This document shows, piece after piece, positions 33,383-42,665 of a DNA stretch of 57,692 bases. The DNA is from Lachnospiraceae bacterium (lineage in GTDB: Bacteria > Bacillota > Clostridia > Lachnospirales > Lachnospiraceae): assembly GCA_004556655.1 (NCBI GenBank), contig SFGF01000014.1:1-57692 (forward strand). Direction: 5' to 3'. How positions within the stretch are numbered: position 1 is the first letter of the stretch; every line of letters starts with the position of its first letter. The notes below the pieces were generated by a model. That model had not been told where the DNA came from, did no database searches, and was given only the letters and a program-made list of their open reading frames with translations. Both the position numbers and the translations under genes were made by a program.

Positions 33383-34054
33383 ATGAACAGAGAAGAAGCA
33401 GAAAAACTTTTTCATGACTTTTCGTTTTGGGAAAAACTTACAGAGGTTGAGAAAAGGCTGTTAGAACAGCAGGTAAGATGGAATCAATATAAAGAGGGAC
33501 AACTTGTAACTGGCACAGGCAGTGAGTGTTTGGGATTGCTTCTTGTGCAAAGAGGAATATTGAGAGTATACCTTGTTTCAGAAGATGGAAAAGAAGCGAC
33601 CGTTTGTCGTTTACATGAAGGGGAATTATGCATGCTGTCAGGATTCTGCCTGATGTCAGAAATACCATTTGATGTGCAGATTGATGCAGAAGAAGAGAGT
33701 GAAGTCTGCCTTCTGCCTACAGGAGCAGTAAAAAAGATCATGGAAGATAATATTTATATGGAAAATTTTATATATAAAAGTATGAATGAAAGTTTCTCAG
33801 ATATTATCGCTGCAGTGCAGAAAATATTATTTGCCAGTCTGGAACAGCGGCTCGCAGAATTTTTACTGGATGAAGCGGGACGGTGCCATTCCGACCAGAT
33901 TAACATGACACAGGAACAGATTGCAAGAGCAATCGGGAGTGCCAGAGAAGCAGTCAGCCGTACACTGAAACAAATGGTACAGGAAGGAAGCGTGGAACTA
34001 TTTCGGGGAGGAGTCAAAATACTTAACAGGAGAAAACTATATCAGAAATTGTAA
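33383..34054 (+). CDS. Crp/Fnr-family transcriptional regulator
   Basis: 223 residues: an N-terminal cyclic-nucleotide-binding-like beta-barrel (about 20-125), a long dimer helix, and a C-terminal winged helix with MTQEQIARAIGSAREAVSRTLKQM. No N-terminal Fe-S cysteine cluster as in FNR is evident, so the signal is unknown. AAGGAG lies upstream. The convergent trxA gene is next to it. Confidence 0.9.
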   Translation: MNREEAEKLFHDFSFWEKLTEVEKRLLEQQVRWNQYKEGQLVTGTGSECLGLLLVQRGILRVYLVSEDGKEATVCRLHEGELCMLSGFCLMSEIPFDVQIDAEEESEVCLLPTGAVKKIMEDNIYMENFIYKSMNESFSDIIAAVQKILFASLEQRLAEFLLDEAGRCHSDQINMTQEQIARAIGSAREAVSRTLKQMVQEGSVELFRGGVKILNRRKLYQKL

Positions 34055-34063
34055 AGACAGTGA

Positions 34064-34125
34064 GGCTGATGTAATGGTGTTCTTCACACCAAGGTCATTG
34101 GGGGAAGAACACCATTACATCAGCC
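34064..34125. terminator. 22-bp perfect inverted repeat between crp-type gene and trxA
   Basis: Arms at 34064-34085 and 34104-34125 are perfectly complementary over 22 bp with an 18-base loop. It sits between two convergent genes, so a bidirectional terminator is likely, although neither side has a strong T-run. Confidence 0.55.
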
Positions 34126-34161
34126 AATTTACTTTATGGGCAATACGAAAAAAAGTGAGTT

Positions 34162-34467
34162 TTATTTCAGCAGATTTTTCAGTGCTTCTTTACTTTGTAC
34201 GCCCACGGTAGTAGCAGCGATTTTACCGTCTTTAAATACCATGACGGTGGGGATGCTCATGACACGGTACTGTCTTGCCAGTTCTGGTTCCTGATCTACA
34301 TCGACTTTGCCGACTTTGTAGCCATCAGCTTCTGCTGCCAGTTCATCAATTATCGGGGCGAGCATTTTACAGGGCATGCACCAGGTTGCCCAGAAATCTA
34401 CCATTACAGGAACATCGGATTGTAAAACTTCTTCGTTAAAATTTGCTGTTGTAAATGCTTTTGCCAT
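34162..34467 (-). CDS. trxA: Thioredoxin
   Basis: 101 residues; thiol-disulfide reductant. Active site WCMPC (Cys30 and Cys33) differs from the classical WCGPC at the second position; cis-Pro loop is SIPTVMVF. AAAGGAG precedes the start on the minus strand. Confidence 0.95.
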   Translation of the reverse strand: MAKAFTTANFNEEVLQSDVPVMVDFWATWCMPCKMLAPIIDELAAEADGYKVGKVDVDQEPELARQYRVMSIPTVMVFKDGKIAATTVGVQSKEALKNLLK

Positions 34468-34580
34468 ATTTTTTACTCCTTTTTTCTATTTTATCAGATT
34501 ACTCAAACGTTAAGCATGTATCTGATATATGTTGTACGTGTTGCTTGATGATAGAATACCACATTTATGAAAAAACATTC

Positions 34581-34595
34581 TGTGACGTGGTCACA
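34581..34595. promoter_or_regulatory. CRP-like palindrome TGTGA-N5-TCACA
   Basis: TGTGACGTGGTCACA lies between trxA and the kinase-like gene, within 600 bases of a Crp/Fnr regulator gene. The half-sites equal those of E. coli CRP but the spacer is one base shorter. A binding site for the neighbouring regulator is a reasonable guess. Confidence 0.4.
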
Positions 34596-34622
34596 TTTCG
34601 AGATAAAGACAGGAGGAAAGAA

Positions 34623-35372
34623 TTGAAATATTTATTTAAGCCACAAATAAAAAACTGGCAGGATTGGCTTGCGGTTTATCAGAATGTTCCGGAATTTCTT
34701 CCGCTTATTCAAGCAGTTTTCAGGCGGGAAAATCTTAAGCTGAAATCATTTGCCGAATGTATGTCAGGTACTCATTTTGTTGCAAGGTTTGGAAATATGG
34801 TAATTAAAATATATGCTCCGGAAGAAAGCGGAAACGGAAGCGGGGACTGTACAGCTGAAGTTTTCGGACTCACCCATGCTGCGAAACAGGGAGTATATGT
34901 TTCAAAACTGATCGCATATGGAGAAATAAGAGACAGGTATGTGTTTTCGTATATCGTAACGGAATATATCGATGGACTATCATATGAAACTGCGAAACGA
35001 AAGATGACTTCAGAACAAAGATATGAGACAGGCAGAAGGATTCGCACTTTGTGTAATAAGATAAATATATCGGTGGATCACTTTGTATATATGGATATAC
35101 TGAAAGAGGCTAAAGAAAATTCCAGATGGAGTGTCTGGAAAGAATCCTTTAATCAGGAAAGAATAAAGTATTATTACGAGAGTAAGTTTTTTTCTGAAGT
35201 ATTTGTTCACGGAGACTTGAGCGAAAATAATATAATCCTGAAAGACGGAGTTCTGTACATGATAGATTTTGGTGAGAGTAAAACTGCACCTGTACAGTAT
35301 GAATATGCTGAAATTTTCAGATTTGACAGTGCGTTCAGAAGAGGATATTCTGAAAGAACATATGGGTTTTAA
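34623..35372 (+). CDS. Aminoglycoside-phosphotransferase/kinase-like protein
   Basis: 249 residues from a TTG start, chosen because GGAGGAAAG stands just before it. The C-terminal lobe has the kinase-like catalytic and metal motifs VHGDLSENNIILK and MIDFGES; an N-lobe Lys may be in MVIKIYAPEE. The C-terminus after DFGES is short, and the sister frame stays open for another 26 codons, so a late frameshift cannot be excluded. Substrate unknown. Confidence 0.7.
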   Translation: MKYLFKPQIKNWQDWLAVYQNVPEFLPLIQAVFRRENLKLKSFAECMSGTHFVARFGNMVIKIYAPEESGNGSGDCTAEVFGLTHAAKQGVYVSKLIAYGEIRDRYVFSYIVTEYIDGLSYETAKRKMTSEQRYETGRRIRTLCNKINISVDHFVYMDILKEAKENSRWSVWKESFNQERIKYYYESKFFSEVFVHGDLSENNIILKDGVLYMIDFGESKTAPVQYEYAEIFRFDSAFRRGYSERTYGF

Positions 35373-35423
35373 AGGGTGCGGATCTATGATAGAACTGGGC
35401 TCAAAAATTAAGAGTTTTTTACA

Positions 35424-35452
35424 TTGCCCGGATCCTGAAAATGGTGTATGAT
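35424..35452 (+). promoter_or_regulatory. Candidate promoter of lipid kinase gene
   Basis: TTGCCC (35424-35429) and TATGAT (35447-35452), 17-base spacer, 32 bases before the ATG. Confidence 0.5.
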
Positions 35453-35483
35453 AATAGAACACTAAAAGAAAGGAAGCGGAACT

Positions 35484-36374
35484 ATGAGCAAAAAACTTCT
35501 CTTTATATTTAATCCCAGGTCAGGGCGAGGAGAGATTCGGAATAAACTTCTGGATATCATTGATGTATTTGTAAAGGGTGGCTATGAGGTAATCGCTCAT
35601 CCGACTCAGGGTCCTATGGATGGCTGTCAGATGGTACAGGAAATGGCGAAAGACGTGGATCTGATCGTCTGCAGCGGAGGCGATGGAACTCTGGACGAGG
35701 TAGTTACAGGTCTTATGAAGGCAAAAGCAAGCGTTCCCATAGGTTACATACCTGCTGGAAGTACCAATGATTTTGCCAATAGTCTGGAGATACCCAGAGA
35801 TATGGTAGAAGCTGCGAAAAATATCATAGAAGGCAAGCTTTATTCTTTTGATGTGGGGGATTTTAATAAAGATACTTTTGTGTATGTGGCAGCATTTGGA
35901 TTATTCACAGATGTTTCTTACCAGACCAGCCAACATCTGAAAAATATGCTGGGTCATCTGGCCTATCTGATGGAGGGATCAAAACGAATTTTTGATGTAA
36001 AAACTTATAAAGTAAAAGTGGAAGCCAATGATAAGGTCTATGAAGGGGAATATCTTTATGGAATGATCACAAATTCTCATTCTGTAGGTGGATTTAAGAA
36101 TCTGATCGGTCCCGGAGTAGAGATGAATGACGGACTTTTTGAGGTTACATTGATTAAAAAGCCTAATAATCTTTTGGAATTGAATGAGATTATTGCAGCG
36201 CTTCTTAGTGCTAATGACAATACAAATATGATTGATGCATTCAAAACTGATTGTCTGGAACTGCATTCGGAAGAAAGTATATCATGGACACTGGATGGAG
36301 AATTTGGTGGAGAACATACAGATGTTAAGATCAAGAATAAAAAGCAGGCACTCGATATTCTCATCAACCCTTGA
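35484..36374 (+). CDS. YegS/BmrU-family lipid kinase (diacylglycerol kinase-like)
   Basis: 296 residues. DAGK catalytic domain with NPRSGRGEIRNKL and GGDGTLDEVVTGL, then PAGSTNDFA. It phosphorylates diacylglycerol or a related lipid with ATP at the membrane. AAAGGAAG precedes the ATG. The downstream aldolase promoter overlaps its stop codon. Confidence 0.92.
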   Translation: MSKKLLFIFNPRSGRGEIRNKLLDIIDVFVKGGYEVIAHPTQGPMDGCQMVQEMAKDVDLIVCSGGDGTLDEVVTGLMKAKASVPIGYIPAGSTNDFANSLEIPRDMVEAAKNIIEGKLYSFDVGDFNKDTFVYVAAFGLFTDVSYQTSQHLKNMLGHLAYLMEGSKRIFDVKTYKVKVEANDKVYEGEYLYGMITNSHSVGGFKNLIGPGVEMNDGLFEVTLIKKPNNLLELNEIIAALLSANDNTNMIDAFKTDCLELHSEESISWTLDGEFGGEHTDVKIKNKKQALDILINP

Positions 36375-36399
36375 ATTTTCCGAAAGATTGGGGTATAAT
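36371..36399 (+). promoter_or_regulatory. Promoter of fba
   Basis: TTGAAT (36371-36376, overlapping the stop codon of the lipid kinase gene) and TATAAT (36394-36399), 17-base spacer. A strong match for a glycolytic gene. Confidence 0.8.
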
Positions 36400-36482
36400 A
36401 GTTTGGAAATTGGTGGCAGTGGGAAATAATACGGGAATAACTGTTACCCAAATTAGAAAATGCGAACGTAGGAGGTTTCATA

Positions 36483-37346
36483 ATGTTAGTATCAGCTACT
36501 GAAATGTTAAAAAAAGCAAAAGCTGGCCATTATGCTGTTGGTCAGTTCAACATCAATAACCTGGAATGGACAAAAGCAATTCTTCTGACAGCTCAGGAAT
36601 GCAATTCTCCAGTTATTCTGGGTGTATCTGAAGGTGCAGGAAAATACATGACAGGTTATAAAACTGTTGTTGGCATGGTAAATGGTATGCTGGAAGAACT
36701 GAATATCACTGTTCCGGTTGCTCTGCATCTGGATCACGGCAGCTATGAAGGATGTCTGAAGTGCGTGGAAGCAGGATTTTCATCCATTATGTTTGATGGT
36801 TCTCATTATCCGATTGAAGAAAATGTTGAGAAAACAAAAGAACTGGTTAAGATCTGCTCAGAGCATGGAATGTCTCTGGAAGCAGAAGTTGGTTCCATCG
36901 GTGGTGAAGAAGATGGTGTAATCGGAATGGGCGAATGTGCTGATCCTCAGGAATGCAAGATGATTGCAGATCTGGGTATTGATTTCCTGGCAGCAGGTAT
37001 CGGTAACATTCATGGAAAATATCCGGCAAACTGGAAAGGTCTGAGCTTTGAAACTCTGGATGCTATTCAGAAACTGACAGGTGATATGCCTCTGGTACTT
37101 CATGGAGGTACAGGTATCCCAGCTGATATGATCAAAAAAGCTATTGATCTGGGTGTATCCAAGATCAATGTAAATACCGAATGCCAGCTGTCATTTGCAG
37201 CAGCAACTCGTGAATATATTGAAGCAGGAAAAGATCAGCAGGGTAAAGGCTATGACCCAAGAAAACTGCTGGCACCTGGTACAGAAGCTATCAAAGCAAC
37301 TGTAAAAGAAAAAATGGAATTGTTCGGTTCTGTTAACAAAGCTTGA
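36483..37346 (+). CDS. fba: Class II fructose-1,6-bisphosphate aldolase
   Basis: 287 residues; zinc-dependent glycolytic enzyme. Metal and substrate residues are in ALHLDHGSYEGC, GNIHGKYPANW and PLVLHGGTGIPADMIKKAI, with SKINVNTECQ at the phosphate site. AGGAGG precedes the ATG. Confidence 0.97.
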   Translation: MLVSATEMLKKAKAGHYAVGQFNINNLEWTKAILLTAQECNSPVILGVSEGAGKYMTGYKTVVGMVNGMLEELNITVPVALHLDHGSYEGCLKCVEAGFSSIMFDGSHYPIEENVEKTKELVKICSEHGMSLEAEVGSIGGEEDGVIGMGECADPQECKMIADLGIDFLAAGIGNIHGKYPANWKGLSFETLDAIQKLTGDMPLVLHGGTGIPADMIKKAIDLGVSKINVNTECQLSFAAATREYIEAGKDQQGKGYDPRKLLAPGTEAIKATVKEKMELFGSVNKA

Positions 37347-37362
37347 TGTTTGTAAGGTCTGG

Positions 37363-37399
37363 GGCAGTCCACTTCGTAAGTTAAGTGGACTGCCTTTTT
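37363..37399 (+). terminator. Terminator after fba
   Basis: 12-bp perfect stem GGCAGTCCACTT / AAGTGGACTGCC with an 8-base loop and T5. Only 33 bases then remain to the glnN start. Confidence 0.93.
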
Positions 37400-37432
37400 C
37401 TCTTATCATCTATGACAGAAAGGTTAAGAAAA

Positions 37433-39547
37433 ATGAGTGAGTATGTGAATGTGGTTGAGATATTTGGAGAAAATGTTTTTAATGATTCCGTGATGCAGGC
37501 GCGACTGCCGAAAAAAGTATACAAGGAATTAAAACAGACGATCGAAGAAGGAAAAGAACTGACGCTCGAGATTGCAGATGTAGTTGCTCACGAGATGAAA
37601 GAGTGGGCGATTGAAAAGGGGGCTACTCATTACAGCCATTGGTTTCAGCCGCTTACAGGTGTGACGGCTGAGAAACATGATGCATTTATTACTGCGCCCA
37701 AGCCGGATGGAAAGGTACTTATGAGTTTTTCCGGTAAAGAATTGATCAAGGGTGAACCAGATGCATCTTCATTTCCGTCTGGCGGACTTCGTGCTACCTT
37801 TGAGGCAAGAGGATATACGGCATGGGATTGTACCTCACCGGCATTTGTGCGTCAGGATGCAGCTGGGGCTACTCTGTGCATTCCGACGGCCTTCTGTTCT
37901 TATACAGGAGAGGCACTGGATCAGAAAACACCTCTGCTGCGATCCATGGAAGCAATCAACAAAGAATCCCTTCGGCTGATTCGCCTTTTTGGAAACACGA
38001 CATCAAAAAAAGTTACACCTTCTGTTGGTGCGGAACAGGAATACTTTCTTGTAGATGCAAAAAAATTTATGGAGAGAAAGGATTTGATCTACACAGGAAG
38101 AACTTTGTTTGGTGCAATGCCGCCAAAAGGACAGGAACTGGATGACCATTATTTCGGAACCATCCGGCAGAAAATTGCTGCTTACATGAGGGATGTCAAC
38201 GAAGAGTTGTGGAAACTTGGAGTATCTGCCAAAACACAGCATAATGAAGTTGCACCGGCCCAACATGAACTTGCCCCGATCTATGCCCCGGCCAATATTG
38301 CAGTGGATCACAATCAGATCATTATGCAGACATTAAAACGTGTGGCCAGAAAGCATGAATTGAAGTGTCTGCTTCATGAAAAACCATTTGCAGGAGTCAA
38401 TGGTTCCGGTAAGCATGATAACTGGTCTCTGGTGACGGATGACGGTATCAATCTTCTTGATCCGGGAAAAACGCCTCATGAAAATGTACAGTTTTTGCTT
38501 GTATTAAGCTGCATTTTAAAAGCAGTGGATCGTCATGCAGATCTTCTGCGAGAGTCAGCGGCTGATGTGGGAAATGACCATCGTCTGGGAGCTAATGAAG
38601 CACCACCAGCGATTATTTCCATTTATCTTGGCGAACAGCTGGAAGATGTAGTAGAACAGTTGGTAAATACAGGTACGGCGGATCACAGTCTGAAAGGCGG
38701 AAGACTGATGACAGGAGTTCGTACACTTCCGGACCTGGCAAAAGATGCTACGGACAGAAACAGAACTTCTCCGTTTGCTTTTACAGGAAACAAATTTGAA
38801 TTCCGTATGGTTGGTTCCAGGGATTCTGTAGCTTCTCCCAATATTGTTTTGAACACCATTGTTGCGGAAGCATTCAGTGAAGCAAGTGAAGTTCTGGAAA
38901 ATGCTGAGAATTTTGAAGAAACGGTACATGATCTGATCAAGAAAAATTGTGCCGATCACCAGAGAATTATATTTAATGGCAATGGTTATTCTGAGGAATG
39001 GGTGGAAGAGGCGAAACGTAGAGGGCTGCCCAATATTTCATCCATGGTAGATGCGATTCCGGCTCTGGTTACGGAAAAATCCATCAATCTCTTTGGAAAA
39101 TTCCACGTATTTACCAAGGCAGAACTGGAATCACGTGTAGAAGTAAAATATGAGACATATTCAAAGGCTGTCAATGTGGAGGCTCGTGCGATGATCGATA
39201 TCGCAAGCAAACAGATTATTCCGGCAGTGATTCGATATGCAAAATCTTTGGCTGATGCGGTGAATGTAATAGGGTCTGTGGAAGGTGCAGATATAAGTGT
39301 GGAAAAAGATCTTCTCCTGCAGACAACCCAACTGTTAAAAGAGACACAGACAGCTTTAGGTGTTTTGAAACAGAAAACAGAGGCAGCAGGTCTTATGGAA
39401 GAAGGAGAACGTCGTGCCAGATACTATCACGATGAGGTAAGTCCGGCTATGGAAGCGTTGAGAAAACCGGTAGATCAGTTGGAAATGATTGTAGATAAAG
39501 AAATGTGGCCAATGCCGTCCTATGGGGATCTGATGTTTGAAGTATAA
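37433..39547 (+). CDS. glnN: Type III glutamine synthetase
   Basis: 704 residues, the length of the GSIII class, assimilating ammonium into glutamine with ATP. MSEYVNVVEIFGENVF start, ATHYSHWFQPLTG, GAEQEYFLVD, and the ATP-site stretch LHEKPFAGVNGSGKHDNW are typical. ATG 37433 is preferred over an ATG at 37412 because of the family N-terminus and an AAAGG site. No promoter is clear in the 33 bases after the fba terminator. Confidence 0.96.
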   Translation: MSEYVNVVEIFGENVFNDSVMQARLPKKVYKELKQTIEEGKELTLEIADVVAHEMKEWAIEKGATHYSHWFQPLTGVTAEKHDAFITAPKPDGKVLMSFSGKELIKGEPDASSFPSGGLRATFEARGYTAWDCTSPAFVRQDAAGATLCIPTAFCSYTGEALDQKTPLLRSMEAINKESLRLIRLFGNTTSKKVTPSVGAEQEYFLVDAKKFMERKDLIYTGRTLFGAMPPKGQELDDHYFGTIRQKIAAYMRDVNEELWKLGVSAKTQHNEVAPAQHELAPIYAPANIAVDHNQIIMQTLKRVARKHELKCLLHEKPFAGVNGSGKHDNWSLVTDDGINLLDPGKTPHENVQFLLVLSCILKAVDRHADLLRESAADVGNDHRLGANEAPPAIISIYLGEQLEDVVEQLVNTGTADHSLKGGRLMTGVRTLPDLAKDATDRNRTSPFAFTGNKFEFRMVGSRDSVASPNIVLNTIVAEAFSEASEVLENAENFEETVHDLIKKNCADHQRIIFNGNGYSEEWVEEAKRRGLPNISSMVDAIPALVTEKSINLFGKFHVFTKAELESRVEVKYETYSKAVNVEARAMIDIASKQIIPAVIRYAKSLADAVNVIGSVEGADISVEKDLLLQTTQLLKETQTALGVLKQKTEAAGLMEEGERRARYYHDEVSPAMEALRKPVDQLEMIVDKEMWPMPSYGDLMFEV

Positions 39548-39567
39548 AATGTATGATAAAAAGGAGG

Positions 39568-39600
39568 GTGCCAGGTAGCTTTATGTTACCTGGCACTATT
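39568..39600 (+). terminator. Terminator-like hairpin after glnN
   Basis: 10-bp perfect stem GTGCCAGGTA / TACCTGGCAC with a 9-base loop; the T-tract after it is weak. Confidence 0.6.
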
Positions 39601-39776
39601 ATGAAAAAGTTTATCAAAAAAGTAATTAGCACGTTTCTATGATGTTATTATATGAGACAGAAATGAAGAAATCATGATATAGAAATGAATGTATTTTAAA
39701 AGATAAATGAACAAAATATGAATAAGACTTTATTGGTTATAATGGATAAAACATGAATGTAAATGGAGGGAATGCG

Positions 39777-40694
39777 ATGGAGGTTTTGCAATATCTTGAA
39801 ATGCAGGAGATTAATCCTGTGTTGATTCAAGAAGTAGAAAAGTTTCGGCAGATGTATTCGGTGGACGAAAAAGTTCGGCATCGGATTGTCCAGCCTGTGA
39901 TGCCTTTTTATGGAAAAGAAATTCTGGAAATGGGGATCGCTGCACTTTTACAGAAAGAAAATCTGTTGCTCACTGGTTCTAAGGCTACAGGAAAGAATGT
40001 GCTGGCGGAAAATCTTGCATGGATTTTCGGAAGACCTTCTTATAATATTTCCTTTCATGTAAACACAGGAAGTGCAGAACTGATCGGTACGGATACCTTT
40101 GAGGACAATCAGGTCAAGCTTAGAAAGGGAAGTATTTATCAGTGCGCGGAGTATGGTGGATTTGGAATATTGGATGAGATCAATATGGCAAAAAATGATG
40201 CGGTATCCGTACTGCATGCAACCCTGGACTACAGAAGGAGTATTGATGTACCGGGATATGATAAGATTGATCTTCATGAAGCGACCAGGTTTATCGGGAC
40301 TATGAATTATGGATATGCAGGCACAAAAGAATTGAATGAAGCTCTGGTATCACGTTTCTTAGTGATCGATATGCCGGAACAGACGGAAGATACATTGGAG
40401 AAAATATTTGCTACAACATTTCCGGATGGGAAGAAAGAAGCCATGGAACAATTTATTGGTTTATTCCTTGATCTTCAGATGAAAGCAGAAAATGGAGAAA
40501 TTTCAACGAAATCTCTGGATCTTCGAGGAATTCTTGCGGCGATTCGGACAGTACGCCAGGGTCTTTCTCCGGCATCTGCAATACGTATGGGAGTGATCAA
40601 TAAGTGTTTTGACACCTTCGAGAAAGAAATTGTGGAGGATGTGGTGATGACACGGATTCCGGAGGAATGGAAGGCAGATGACGTATTTGCATAA
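39777..40694 (+). CDS. MoxR-type AAA+ ATPase
   Basis: 305 residues. Walker A-like GSKATGKNVLAENL, Walker B FGILDEINMA and a sensor motif FIGTMNYGYAGTKELNEAL. MoxR ATPases act as chaperones that load metals or activate enzymes, usually with a VWA-domain partner, which is the next gene here. ATG 39777 has GGAGGG 6 bases upstream. Confidence 0.9.
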   Translation: MEVLQYLEMQEINPVLIQEVEKFRQMYSVDEKVRHRIVQPVMPFYGKEILEMGIAALLQKENLLLTGSKATGKNVLAENLAWIFGRPSYNISFHVNTGSAELIGTDTFEDNQVKLRKGSIYQCAEYGGFGILDEINMAKNDAVSVLHATLDYRRSIDVPGYDKIDLHEATRFIGTMNYGYAGTKELNEALVSRFLVIDMPEQTEDTLEKIFATTFPDGKKEAMEQFIGLFLDLQMKAENGEISTKSLDLRGILAAIRTVRQGLSPASAIRMGVINKCFDTFEKEIVEDVVMTRIPEEWKADDVFA

Positions 40695-40747
40695 CAAGTT
40701 CAAAAAAGGTGAATTACATAGCAGATTTCAGGCAAGGAGGTGAGTTT

Positions 40748-42502
40748 ATGGAAGAGCGCCAGATGGAGATTGCCAACCGTATGAGAAATTTGATCTGGAC
40801 TGTATGTGGTGATTATACTATGGAAGCAAAGCCCGATGTGGAAGGATTTTTGCGCTGTAAATACATTGCCCTTTATGATGGAATCAAACAGGGAGCTTTT
40901 GCTAAATATTTTGATAAGGAAGCATTAAGCCTGTATCTTGTAAAAAAGATTTATCTTCAGGCACAGGAGGGACCTTTGATGGAAATCGCCAGATTGTGTA
41001 TGGAAGAAGCCGTAGGCAGCAGAATCGCTGGCGAGAGAAAAGGGGTAGACAGTATCCGTAAAAAGGCTTATGAGTATGTGCTTGATCATGATCTGGAACA
41101 TCTTCTCCATCATGACCTGGGGAGGCTGAAGATTGCAATTATGAGAGATGCGCTGATGGGTGGTAGTACTCAGGAAAAAAAGTTACAGGAGCGGATGGAC
41201 AGCCTGCATGAACTGAGAGATGCGAAAGATACAATGGAAGTGATTCGAAAAATTGATGAGTGCTACAATTCCTGGGTGGATCCGGAATTTGAAAAGAAGG
41301 TGGGAAATCTGGAGCAAGTGCTGTCAGTGACTATGGAAGAACTGACAGAGTATGATTGGAGAGATTTTCTTACAGAAGAGATGTATGAAGAAAATTTTGA
41401 GGCATATCTGGAGCAGATGAGTCAGCAGATGACAGCCACAGGCGGAGATTATGAGGAAAAGGATAAAGTAAAGCAAAGAGCTCATAAAATACTCCGTGTT
41501 ACGGAAGAGGAAATGAAAAAAGTTTATACCTATGTTGAACTAAATTTTGGAAAAACATATCTTACCCCACTGGAAGAAAAGAAAATCAATTATCAGTTTT
41601 GTCGTGGAATCCACGGAGACTGCGGGTTATACTTTACAGATGGAATCCTCGCAAATCCAGTACGCAGAAATTATCAGCTGGAATACGCAAAAAAGCAGCG
41701 GGACAAGAATAAATACGCGTATTATGATAATCATAGAATCGTAAAGAGAAATATTGAAATCTTAACGGGAATATTAAAGAAATCAATTGTTATGCGGCAG
41801 GAGATTAACGAGGTCATAGCAGATAAAGGGAGGCTGCAGCCGCAACGGCTGTGGCGTGTGGGAAGAAGCCGGGATGCGCGGTTATTTACTCAGACAGAAA
41901 AGCAGGACAGCCGGGAATTTGTGGTGGAACTGCTCATTGATGCCAGTGGTTCTCAGAGAGCAAGACAGGAAAAAGTTGTACTGCAGGCTTATATTATCAT
42001 GCAGGCATTGAGCAGAGTGGGCATTCCACATAAGGTGATGAGTTTTTGTACTTTCTGGGATCATACGATTCTGCAGAGGTTTCGTGAATATGATGAGGAT
42101 GAGTCGGCCAATGAAAGAATATTTACTTTTACTACTTCTTCCAATAACCGGGATGGTCTTGCCATCAGGGCTGCGTCTCAAAGTCTTCTGGGACGGGAAG
42201 AGGAAAATAAAATCATGATTATTCTAAGTGACGGGCGCCCCTATGATGTAATTATGAACAGACCGAACGCACGTAATCCGGAACCATATTTTGGTGAATA
42301 CGCAGTGAAAGATACAGGGGTTGAAGTGAGGAGGCTCCGTAATCTTGGAGTTTCGGTTCTTGGAGTTTTTGTAGGAGAAGAAAAAGAACTGGATGCGGAA
42401 AAAAAAATATTCGGAAAAGATTTTGCCTATATCCGTGACATATCTAATTTTTCCAAAATCGTTGGAAATTATTTGACAAAACAGCTTGAAGAAAATTGTT
42501 AA
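40748..42502 (+). CDS. VWA-domain protein, partner of MoxR ATPase
   Basis: 584 residues. A long helical N-terminal region is followed by a C-terminal von Willebrand factor A domain with the MIDAS motif LIDASGSQ and later ILSDGRPYDV. The pairing resembles NorQ/NorD- and CbbQ/CbbO-type activator pairs; the client enzyme is unknown. ATG 40748 is chosen for AAGGAGG 7 bases upstream. Confidence 0.88.
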   Translation: MEERQMEIANRMRNLIWTVCGDYTMEAKPDVEGFLRCKYIALYDGIKQGAFAKYFDKEALSLYLVKKIYLQAQEGPLMEIARLCMEEAVGSRIAGERKGVDSIRKKAYEYVLDHDLEHLLHHDLGRLKIAIMRDALMGGSTQEKKLQERMDSLHELRDAKDTMEVIRKIDECYNSWVDPEFEKKVGNLEQVLSVTMEELTEYDWRDFLTEEMYEENFEAYLEQMSQQMTATGGDYEEKDKVKQRAHKILRVTEEEMKKVYTYVELNFGKTYLTPLEEKKINYQFCRGIHGDCGLYFTDGILANPVRRNYQLEYAKKQRDKNKYAYYDNHRIVKRNIEILTGILKKSIVMRQEINEVIADKGRLQPQRLWRVGRSRDARLFTQTEKQDSREFVVELLIDASGSQRARQEKVVLQAYIIMQALSRVGIPHKVMSFCTFWDHTILQRFREYDEDESANERIFTFTTSSNNRDGLAIRAASQSLLGREEENKIMIILSDGRPYDVIMNRPNARNPEPYFGEYAVKDTGVEVRRLRNLGVSVLGVFVGEEKELDAEKKIFGKDFAYIRDISNFSKIVGNYLTKQLEENC

Positions 42503-42511
42503 TTATTCTCA

Positions 42512-42540
42512 TTGAATTTAACACAGGATTCTGATATAGT
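42512..42540 (+). promoter_or_regulatory. Promoter of OPT transporter gene
   Basis: TTGAAT (42512-42517) and TATAGT (42535-42540), 17-base spacer. A leader of about 125 bases with a GGAACA / TGTTCC hairpin (about 42610-42638) follows. Confidence 0.75.
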
Positions 42541-42665
42541 ATTCAGGTATGTACACAATAAGGTTTCCAATGCAAGGGGAAACTTTATATCCGCGGGCGA
42601 TTTCCGATATGGAACAGGGCTGTGGAGGGCAATTGTTCCGCGAGAAAAGAAAAGGGAGAAAAGCT

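Noticed and set aside
35269..35451. 60-codon frame overlapping the end of the kinase-like gene
   Set aside because: No ribosome binding site. It may be the true C-terminus after a frameshift, but no recognisable homologous end could be confirmed by eye, so I keep the upstream frame.
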